Origin: an uncultured Taibaiella sp.
GTDB lineage: Bacteria > Bacteroidota > Bacteroidia > Chitinophagales > Chitinophagaceae
DNA length: 12,848 nucleotides
Direction: 5' to 3'
NCBI GenBank assembly: GCA_937871155.1
Contig: CALMXV010000190.1
Location: forward strand, 1 to 12,848
The notes under the pieces were generated by a model. That model saw nothing but the letters and a program-made list of their open reading frames with translations, was not told where the DNA came from and searched no databases. A program made the position numbers and the translations under genes. This document shows positions 7,106-12,848 of the stretch, one piece after another. Position 1 is the first letter of the stretch. Every line of letters starts with the position of its first letter.

Positions 7106-7737
7106 AATTTTTGTTCAAAAGGATTCCATAAACAAACGTGACTAATTTACAAGTGGGTTGCCATCTGTAATGTTCCGCAATTCGACAGAGGTTTATTACT
7201 CGTTTAAAGTTCATAGTTGCTGTTGCGAGGATCGCGTTCATTATATCCTCAAAACAGCTTTCAGTTAATTTCGGTTGGGTAGGTGATATTTTCTCCTGCA
7301 TTATTGTATCTACGTTGATTAATGTACCAGAACCCTAGTCAGACGGCTCATTGACTCGAATATTACTCTTTGACGATGCGTTCCGTTCCTACTTCTCCAT
7401 TACTATTACGAAAAACTACGAGCTCTGAAGGCACACAAGGTAGGTAAGGTTGAAATTGATGCTCACCGCTGAAATTTTGGCAGTAAAGGTTTTCTGAGAA
7501 TTGCTCTACTAAACTCTCATCACAAAGGTAGCGGACATGCTTAAGGATAAGCATGTCTACTATCAAGCGAATTGGCTTAGAAGGTTTACCAACCCTTTAG
7601 TTGTAGTAACCTTTGTATGCTTCATCAAACACCTCCCAATGTATCTTATTTGCTAAAACGTAAAGCGGAAGTTTTTGATTCAGTTGATACGAAAGTCTCG
7701 AGAAAATGGTAAGCTGGGGACTAGGCTTTTTGAAGGA
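7085..7737. repeat. 12-base inverted repeats around the transposase remnant
   Basis: TCCTTCAAAAAG at 7085-7096 and its exact reverse complement CTTTTTGAAGGA at 7726-7737 lie at the two ends of the IS5-type transposase remnant. They may be part of the element's terminal inverted repeats. However, both copies fall within or at the edge of the inferred coding sequence (N-terminal S-F-K-K and the C-terminal T-F-stop), which is unusual for IS ends, and I see no flanking target-site duplication. Confidence 0.4.
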
Positions 7738-7746
7738 AGAAAGCAC
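7089..7746 (-). pseudogene. Decayed IS5-type transposase, internally deleted
   Basis: Reading the minus strand from 7746 gives a recognisable IS5-type N-terminus: P-Q-L-T-I-F, A-N-K-I-H-W-E-V-F-D-E-A-Y, G-K-P-S-K-P-I-R-L, L-I-L-K-H-V-R-Y-L-C-D-E-S-L-V-E-Q, then P-C-V-P-S-E-L-V-V-F-R. An in-frame TAA (7597-7599) interrupts it after E-A-Y-K-G-Y-Y-N, and the frame is lost after I-V-K-E near 7363. Beyond that, V-D-T-I-M-Q-E-K and N-I-T-Y-P-T-E appear in different frames. The sequence then jumps to what looks like the family's C-terminus (D-I-M-N-A-I-L-A-T-A-T-M-N-F-K-R-V, about 7200-7250). The catalytic DDE core that should lie between is absent. So this is a dead element with at least one stop, two frameshifts and a large internal deletion. 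The start (GTG at 7744-7746) is a guess. It cannot encode an active transposase. Confidence 0.82.
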
Positions 7747-8068
7747 AAATGAATTTCTTCAACTTTTCAAATAACCGATATTTATAAATAACATCTTACA
7801 TCCTAAATATGCTTATCTAAAAGCTTTTATTGCATATATGACGTACAACTAAATATTGTAGTATAAATAAACATTAATAGATGAATTCAGCTTGGGCTGA
7901 ATAACAAACAAGTATCAGACTTTAATTTTATATGCCTAAAATATATACGCGAAACTCCATTAACAATCAGATAACTTACAGATAACAAAATATCCTCGAG
8001 CATTTGTTAACCGCACATGAAATATAGCGTAATTTTAAAATATTATTTCACCCCTAAAAAACAAAGTC
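7747..8068. other. Gene-free AT-rich stretch with a small hairpin
   Basis: This 322-base region between the IS remnant and the secreted-protein gene has no credible open frame. The only structure I find is a perfect 7-base-pair hairpin, ATTCAGC-ttgg-GCTGAAT (7885-7902), with no T-run on either strand, so it is not an ordinary terminator. It lies about 165 bases upstream of the ATG at 8069 and could be in a leader or promoter region. No clear TAnnTTTG element is visible near that ATG. Confidence 0.5.
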
Positions 8069-10504
8069 ATGAAAAAGAAAATTTTTCTTGGGTTAATGGG
8101 TTTAGCCCTAACAAGCTTAACGGCATTTAATGCAAAAGCCGTTAATGTTACAGTAGAAATGTACCAAAATGATGGAACACCACTGAATGGAGGTACAGTT
8201 TTATTTGCAGCAAATGGATCAACTTATTCATTCCCTACAGGAGTGAGTAATTCTGCTACCAGAGATTACACAGGCTCCTATGGTTCATTCCGAGTATCGG
8301 GTGTATGGAAAGGAACATCCTTTACTAGCGGTTATTTTCCGATGCCAGCTAGTGATACCACTATCAGATTATACACAACAGGTGTCAAATTTAAATTTAC
8401 ATCAGCAGGCAATATGAATGTACCCAATGTTGGTTTCAGATATACCGCAGGGGGTAGTACTACCAATCAACAAGGTTATTCAGACGCTAATGGTGAATAT
8501 GCTATTCAAGTTTTCCCAGGCACTTATTTTTACAATTTAAGTATAAATAATACTAGTAAACAATTCACCTTCACAGCAGGTGGTATCGGTGATGGCACAT
8601 CAGCAACTCAAGTAGAAAATTTCACTATCTCCCGAGTTAATTTCCATAATTCTGGAACAGTAAGATATCCAGTACAAGGTAGTGCTGATGGTTATATAGG
8701 TACTAACTTCTACATGATTCCCGGCACTTACAACCTTCGATTCAAAACTGGCAGTAATCCGACCTATAGCAGAAATGTAGATATTAGTGGTGCTGACTTC
8801 AACAAAGCAGCTTCAGTAATAGTTTTAAAGGATCATAATGGTAACCCAACTAACATGAACTGGGTAAGAGGTGGTATAACTAGTATTAGTTGGCATGTTA
8901 GTTATGTAAATGGCGGCAAACATATATCTGATCAAGGTAATCATGCTTGGATAGACATAGGCAACTACAATGTAAACAACAATAGAATTTATGAAGTAAC
9001 AAAAAATGGAACTTTAGCGACTCTGACACAAGACATCACCACTAATAATGTGTTCAATTTTCAAACCAGCCTACTTACCTTACGTTTGCAAAAATGCAAT
9101 ACTGATGGTATCGCAGGAGGAACAATTCGCTGGGGCTTTTCTGCAACAGGAACACCTGCTATAACGAGTCATTGGAGAACTCCTGACTTTGATGTATCAA
9201 GTAATAGTACAGATGCAACAGGTAATTCTTCGATGGAAGTGTTTACAGGGAATTTCATATTTGAAATGAAGCATGCATCATCAATGGAAACTAGAACAAA
9301 CGTAGCTGTTTCCGGAAACCATACAGAAACTTGGCAAACAACAAATGTAAAGCTAAACTATACAGGTGCGGGTAGCTCTATTGCTTATGGAGTAGGCAGC
9401 CCAGGAACTTGGTGGACTTATCCGGTTGGAGGTCAAGAATTATTACCAGGAACATTGGTATTTAATTTCAAAGCAAATGGAAATAACAATGTAAACCTTA
9501 CTATTCCAGCTCAATGCACTCCTTTTGAAAAAACAATAGCAATATTAAGGTTAGTCAATAGTAGCAATGCTGCGTTAAGTGGTGGAATTGGTAACTTTTA
9601 TCAAGGTAGCTGGCAATCTGCTTATTCAAACACACAAGCTAATGGTAATGCTGTAGCAATCTTAAACGGCAACCAATCTACTGCAACAGTCGCTATGTCA
9701 TATCTTGGAACCGGCCAACAAAAGAATTGGGTAAATCTTGCTTCTGTAAATCATGTTATCGTATTCGAAACAGAACTCATCTCCATGACTTTAGTTGATG
9801 TAAATAATAATCCGATTGAAGCAGATGCAAACGGACTTTCATATTATGCAGGTGGATGGAAAACATTTGGTACCGGTAGTACCAGTGGAGGCTCGGCTTC
9901 TATGGAATTACTGCCTCAAACTACCGGCGTTTCTTTTGCGATGGTACTTAATGGTACCAGACAACAAAAAAGCAACTGGGATATGGTAGCCAACCCAACA
10001 GTACCTTTCCAAGCAGCTGCTGTAAATATTAACTATATTGGTGCAGATTGCAACCCTGTGTCCGGGGCTTCAACATACTACTATGCAGGCTCTTGGAGAA
10101 CAATGGGTACCACAGATGGTTCTGGAAATACTAATGTTATTGCCATGTTACCTGGAGGACCCTATAGTTTCAGTGCTGGTTCAGCACCACAAGTTAATGG
10201 AATAATAATAGGTTCTGGCAATCAAACTGTTTATATTACACAATGTACAGGATATGCAAGAATGAATACACAAAACCAACCATTCAGCTTCTATCCTAAC
10301 CCGGCAACTACAGAGTTGATAATAGGAGTTACCGTAGATAATTCTACAGTAAGCATCTTATCCTTGGATGGTAAAGTACTACACAGTCAACAATACCAAT
10401 TAGGAACAGCGAGTATTAACATCAGCTCATTAGCCGCTGGCAATTACATATTGCAATCACGCAATGCAGACAAAGTTGAAACCTTCAAGTTTATAAAACA
10501 ATAG
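8069..10504 (+). CDS. Secreted repeat protein with T9SS C-terminal sorting domain
   Basis: The 811-residue protein starts with a Sec signal peptide (K-K-K, hydrophobic core, probable cleavage after A-K-A at residue 24). It ends with a type A T9SS sorting domain (about 739-811): F-Y-P-N-P-A-T-T-E-L, S-I-L-S-L-D-G-K-V, then S-L-A-A-G-N-Y-I-L and a basic, aromatic C-terminus. It should cross the outer membrane by the PorSS machinery, with the domain removed and the protein anchored or released. Between lie degenerate beta-rich repeats of roughly 75-90 residues. A signature like T-D-x-x-G-N...L-P-G-T..F recurs near residues 137, 216, 381, 458, 522, 607 and 682, and a Y-x-G-x-W motif near 510, 592 and 670. 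The middle is rich in G, N, S, T and aromatics, with few cysteines. No catalytic motif is visible. Adhesin, matrix or glycan-binding roles are possible but not shown. It is a single gene with its own terminator. Confidence 0.9.
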   Translation: MKKKIFLGLMGLALTSLTAFNAKAVNVTVEMYQNDGTPLNGGTVLFAANGSTYSFPTGVSNSATRDYTGSYGSFRVSGVWKGTSFTSGYFPMPASDTTIRLYTTGVKFKFTSAGNMNVPNVGFRYTAGGSTTNQQGYSDANGEYAIQVFPGTYFYNLSINNTSKQFTFTAGGIGDGTSATQVENFTISRVNFHNSGTVRYPVQGSADGYIGTNFYMIPGTYNLRFKTGSNPTYSRNVDISGADFNKAASVIVLKDHNGNPTNMNWVRGGITSISWHVSYVNGGKHISDQGNHAWIDIGNYNVNNNRIYEVTKNGTLATLTQDITTNNVFNFQTSLLTLRLQKCNTDGIAGGTIRWGFSATGTPAITSHWRTPDFDVSSNSTDATGNSSMEVFTGNFIFEMKHASSMETRTNVAVSGNHTETWQTTNVKLNYTGAGSSIAYGVGSPGTWWTYPVGGQELLPGTLVFNFKANGNNNVNLTIPAQCTPFEKTIAILRLVNSSNAALSGGIGNFYQGSWQSAYSNTQANGNAVAILNGNQSTATVAMSYLGTGQQKNWVNLASVNHVIVFETELISMTLVDVNNNPIEADANGLSYYAGGWKTFGTGSTSGGSASMELLPQTTGVSFAMVLNGTRQQKSNWDMVANPTVPFQAAAVNINYIGADCNPVSGASTYYYAGSWRTMGTTDGSGNTNVIAMLPGGPYSFSAGSAPQVNGIIIGSGNQTVYITQCTGYARMNTQNQPFSFYPNPATTELIIGVTVDNSTVSILSLDGKVLHSQQYQLGTASINISSLAAGNYILQSRNADKVETFKFIKQ

Positions 10505-10524
10505 AGTTATAGTAGTAAAATTTT

Positions 10525-10560
10525 AAGCCGCTTTGAAAATATTTTGAAGCGGCTTTTTTC
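10525..10560 (+). terminator. Intrinsic terminator of the T9SS repeat-protein gene
   Basis: A perfect 9-base-pair stem AAGCCGCTT (10525-10533) with AAGCGGCTT (10547-10555) runs directly into a T-rich tail, beginning 20 bases after the stop codon. The AT loop is itself partly self-complementary and lengthens the hairpin. This is the clearest terminator in the window. Confidence 0.9.
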
Positions 10561-10586
10561 TTGGTTGAATCTAAAAACTGCAGAGG

Positions 10587-10628
10587 ATTTAATTCAAACA
10601 TGAATTAAATAAAACTCATGAATTAAAT
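10587..10628. repeat. Three copies of GAATTAAAT, one inverted
   Basis: ATTTAATTC (10587-10595) and GAATTAAAT (10602-10610) form a perfect 9-base inverted repeat with a 6-base spacer. A third copy, GAATTAAAT (10620-10628), follows in direct orientation, 18 bases from the second; the direct copies share ATGAATTAAAT. They sit just after the terminator and just before CTTTGCA. The layout resembles a regulator-binding site near a promoter, but no gene starts close downstream and no -33/-7 pair fits well. Confidence 0.5.
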
Positions 10629-10748
10629 CTTTGCACGACTAATACAACACACTCAGCTATCCTATAGAGTTTAGCAATTTGGTTTATGAAGACAACCAAG
10701 CGTACTCAACCCTTCGTGTATTAAAGAAATACTGTTTTCTGAAAAGCA

Positions 10749-10853
10749 TTGGAAGACCAAATAGATTTAATTTAAAGTGCATTAAAAAAGCTGCCTAAGT
10801 TCATGTATCAAATGCAATACCCTTAGGCTTCTTTCATTAATAAAGTCTTCCAA
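10749..10853. repeat. Nested inverted repeat / possible structured RNA
   Basis: An outer perfect 9-base stem TTGGAAGAC (10749-10757) with GTCTTCCAA (10845-10853) encloses an inner perfect 7-base stem GCCTAAG (10793-10799) with CTTAGGC (10822-10828). The arms between them are partly complementary (ATTAAAAAAG against CTTCTTTCATTAAT). On the minus strand the inner stem is followed by AGCTTTTTT, as in an intrinsic terminator, but no minus-strand gene lies upstream of it. The rest of the 10505-11069 gap holds no intact gene; the only open stretch is a start-less run of about 51 codons (10643-10798) ending inside this structure. Confidence 0.5.
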
Positions 10854-11075
10854 ATATATACCCTAAGTTAATTTTTGTAATGTTTTTAAGAGGCTGGTAA
10901 CAAGAATCAATTACAACTAGTTATTTTTGCTTACATCTTATGGCACTATGCTATTCTAATATTGAAGTATGTCTTTTCCATTACTACTTCATAAATTAGT
11001 ATTTGCTTAAGAAGCCAAAAATTATTTTATCCCTTCGCTTCATTTTTATAGAGCAAGGATTAGCGAATATTGATT

Positions 11076-12263
11076 GTGATAGAAAATAAAAACATAATTC
11101 AACAAGAGGAAAAAGCTGTATTAGTAGGATTGGTCTATAAAGAGCAAACCGAGCCGATACTAATGGAGTACTTAGCAGAATTGGCTTTCTTAGCAGAGAC
11201 GGCTGGCGCTACTACAGAAAAAATATTTTTTCAAAAGCTACAACGCCCCGATAGCAAAACCTTTGTGGGCAAGGGAAAGCTGGAAGAGATAAAAACTTAT
11301 GTACAGGCAAAAGGTATCCAGTTAGTAATATTTGATGATGAACTCACCGGCTCTCAGATAGGTAATATCTCTGAAGTGCTCGGTGTAAAAGTGATCGACC
11401 GTAGTGATTTAATCTTAGATATTTTTGCTCGCCGGGCTAAGACTGCTCAAGCAAAAGTACAAGTGGAGCTGGCACAGTATCAGTATATCTTACCTCGATT
11501 GCGTGGTATGTGGAAGCACCTAGAACGACAAGGTGGCGGTATCGGTAGCCGTGGTCCCGGTGAAACAGAAATAGAAACCGACAGACGATTGGTAAAAGAT
11601 AAAATTGCCTTGCTTCGTAAAAAATTAGGCGAGATTGATAAACAAGCGGCGACGCAACGTAAAGAGCGCGGTACCTATATCCGTATTGCGTTAGTGGGCT
11701 ATACCAATGTAGGCAAAAGCACGCTGATGACCCTTTTAAGCAAATCTGAAGTATTTGCAGAAAACAAACTGTTTGCAACATTGGACACTACAACTAGAAA
11801 GGTAGTATATGAACAAACTCCATTCCTATTGAGTGATACAGTTGGCTTTATTAGAAAGCTTCCTCACCACTTAGTAGAAAGCTTTAAAAGTACGTTGGAT
11901 GAAGTAAGAGAAGCAGATTGCTTGTTGCATGTAGTAGATGTATCGCATCCGGCATATGAAGACCAAATAGGGACTGTAAACAAAACGCTACAAGAGATAA
12001 AAGCCTTTGATAAGCCGACGATAACTATCTTCAACAAAATGGATCTTTATGAAAAAAATGTTTTTGACGAATGGTTACAAGATGAAGTAAAACAAGACTT
12101 GCTAAACCAACTAAAAGCAAAATGGGAACATGAAACAAATGCACCGTGTATATTCATATCCGCTGTGGAAAAGAGAAATATGGATGGGCTTAGAAAAATA
12201 ATTTTAGAAAAAGTAAAATTTCTTTACGAAGAGCGTTATCCTTATCTCACTAATTTTTATTAG
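11076..12263 (+). CDS. hflX: GTPase HflX
   Basis: Ribosome-associated GTPase that splits stalled or heat-damaged 70S ribosomes. Domains in order: the N-terminal HflX domain (T-F-V-G-K-G-K-L-E-E-I, D-D-E-L-T-G-S-Q, R-S-D-L-I-L-D-I-F-A-R-R-A-K-T), a coiled-coil linker beginning with the glycine-rich R-Q-G-G-G-I-G-S-R-G-P-G-E-T-E motif, and a G domain with G1 G-Y-T-N-V-G-K-S-T, G2 A-T-L-D-T-T-T, G3 D-T-V-G-F-I, G4 N-K-M-D and G5 S-A-V. Length is about 395 residues, normal for Bacteroidota. There is no ATG start: the frame is open from a stop at 11061 and offers TTG at 11070 or GTG at 11076. I prefer GTG, giving M-I-E-N-K, but cannot settle it. It stands alone, 565 bases after the previous coding sequence. 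Confidence 0.95.
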   Translation: MIENKNIIQQEEKAVLVGLVYKEQTEPILMEYLAELAFLAETAGATTEKIFFQKLQRPDSKTFVGKGKLEEIKTYVQAKGIQLVIFDDELTGSQIGNISEVLGVKVIDRSDLILDIFARRAKTAQAKVQVELAQYQYILPRLRGMWKHLERQGGGIGSRGPGETEIETDRRLVKDKIALLRKKLGEIDKQAATQRKERGTYIRIALVGYTNVGKSTLMTLLSKSEVFAENKLFATLDTTTRKVVYEQTPFLLSDTVGFIRKLPHHLVESFKSTLDEVREADCLLHVVDVSHPAYEDQIGTVNKTLQEIKAFDKPTITIFNKMDLYEKNVFDEWLQDEVKQDLLNQLKAKWEHETNAPCIFISAVEKRNMDGLRKIILEKVKFLYEERYPYLTNFY

Positions 12264-12381
12264 GTTATTTCGACTTCAATTCACGTAGTTCTACTGTAAA
12301 TCAAACATATTATAAATGCGAATTTCAAACTTCGAAAAACGCAGTACTTTACATTATAACCACCCTTAAAATTGAACCGTA

Positions 12382-12627
12382 ATGAAAAGGAACAAATCCA
12401 CTGAACTCCTGCTTATACAAAAGGCAGTAAAAGAAAATCTTTCTTTTGAAAAAAATGTTGACGACTTGCTAGCATTAATTGGCAAGCTGGACAATGCATC
12501 TCTTGGACAACAAACTACCGAAGAGATTGACTTTTACAACAAAAAACACACCCCCCTTCGAAAGCTCAAAAAGAAAAAAGAGTTTACAGAATCTCGACCT
12601 TTTCAATTTTTAATTTACTGCAATTAG
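12382..12627 (+). CDS. Small hypothetical protein
   Basis: An 81-residue basic protein that I do not recognise. The first 55 residues look like a genuine folded or helical segment: L-L-L-I-Q-K-A-V-K-E-N-L-S-F-E-K, then D-L-L-A-L-I-G-K-L-D-N-A-S-L-G-Q-Q-T-T-E-E-I-D. A lysine run follows (K-L-K-K-K-K-E), and the end, F-Q-F-L-I-Y-C-N, may be out-of-frame sequence after a slip in the A-rich tract near 12565-12585. No signal peptide or membrane helix is visible. It starts 118 bases after hflX on the same strand and is followed one base after its stop by another ATG. It may be a truncated gene near an insertion site; coding status is likely but not certain. Confidence 0.55.
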   Translation: MKRNKSTELLLIQKAVKENLSFEKNVDDLLALIGKLDNASLGQQTTEEIDFYNKKHTPLRKLKKKKEFTESRPFQFLIYCN

Positions 12628-12628
12628 C

Positions 12629-12661
12629 ATGAAAATACTTTTACTTATCAGCCTTGCTTAA
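12629..12661 (+). pseudogene. Leader-like stub MKILLLISLA
   Basis: An ATG one base after the preceding stop opens a ten-codon frame, M-K-I-L-L-L-I-S-L-A, then TAA. The sequence looks like the beginning of a signal peptide, and the coupling to the upstream stop is typical of an operon partner. It may be the beheaded start of a secreted or lipoprotein gene, but a frame this short can occur by chance. Confidence 0.25.
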
Positions 12662-12800
12662 AATATTAGTTTGATTATTTCTCATCCATTATTTTACAAC
12701 TATTACCGGATGGATTGAATCCTGAAAGGTTCTTTAATAGAAATTCAATGTTGCGGTTATTAATATCTTACTCCCACTATTTTTAATAAATTGAATCAGT

Positions 12801-12848
12801 AGTGTCCGGTAAAAAGTTTTAAGGATAAAAAATTAACGGCTGAGATCG
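12801..12848. mobile_element. Possible left end of an insertion sequence
   Basis: The last 48 bases begin AGTGTCCGGTAAAAAG and continue AT-rich. This resembles the terminal inverted repeats I recall for IS4-type elements in Bacteroidota, which often start AGTGTCCG. Only one end is present and no transposase codons can be read before the window stops, so neither the family nor the insertion can be verified. The gene-free 12662-12800 stretch before it shows an ATTGAAT/ATTCAAT inverted repeat (12714-12720, 12743-12749) and nothing else. Confidence 0.35.

Noticed and set aside
7089..7301. A 70-codon minus-strand frame as an independent gene
   Set aside because: Its residues look like pieces of IS5-type transposase from two regions joined by a deletion, so it is part of the pseudogene.
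10686..10724. Twelve-codon ATG frame (MKTTKR...) in the gap before hflX
   Set aside because: Too short, with no start context or neighbour to support translation.
1..12848. CRISPR arrays, tRNA or rRNA genes, defence or biosynthetic clusters
   Set aside because: I looked in all intergenic gaps and found no regularly spaced repeats, no cloverleaf-like sequence and no characteristic genes.

Overview
The window looks like chromosomal DNA from a member of the Bacteroidota, probably of the Chitinophagales/Sphingobacteriales type. It is AT-rich and has no clear Shine-Dalgarno sequences. There is one perfect match to the Bacteroidota -7 promoter element (TAnnTTTG). One secreted protein carries a type IX secretion (T9SS) C-terminal sorting domain. 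Two pairings are ones I recall as typical of the phylum: aroQ divergent from xerD, and a PRiA4_ORF3-like gene overlapping miaA. The taxonomic call is inference.

Layout. 1-1371: 3' two thirds of nuoL (complex I proton-pumping subunit). The first 39 bases are nuoL sequence in the opposite orientation, so the true left end of the colinear sequence is near base 40. 1403-2786: aroQ (minus) and xerD (plus), divergent. 2819-4292: a heptamer repeat, a PRiA4_ORF3-family gene and miaA, with overlapping reading frames. 4289-5602 (minus): tatC followed by rpiB, closely spaced, with rpiB overlapping the end of miaA by 4 bases. 5753-6886: an arginase/formimidoylglutamase-superfamily protein with altered metal ligands. 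6887-8068: no intact gene; it holds a decayed, internally deleted IS5-type transposase (minus), an imperfect direct repeat and a small hairpin. 8069-10504: an 811-residue secreted repeat protein with signal peptide and T9SS sorting domain, closed by a strong intrinsic terminator. 10505-11069: no intact gene, but a cluster of short repeats and a nested inverted repeat. 11076-12263: hflX with a non-ATG start. 12264-12848: a small unknown gene, a ten-codon leader-like stub and what may be the first bases of an insertion sequence.

The genes are mostly unlinked housekeeping functions: respiration, shikimate pathway, chromosome dimer resolution, tRNA modification, Tat export, pentose phosphate isomerisation and ribosome rescue. 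The accessory content is the T9SS repeat protein and the IS remnants. I see no defence system, CRISPR array, tRNA, rRNA or biosynthetic cluster. The most notable observations are the inverted nuoL fragment at the left edge, the missing canonical ligands in the arginase-like protein, the T9SS repeat protein, and the structured non-coding stretch before hflX. The left end (inversion junction inside a gene) and the right end (IS-like sequence) both look like places where an assembly contig would break, so the window may be a whole contig.
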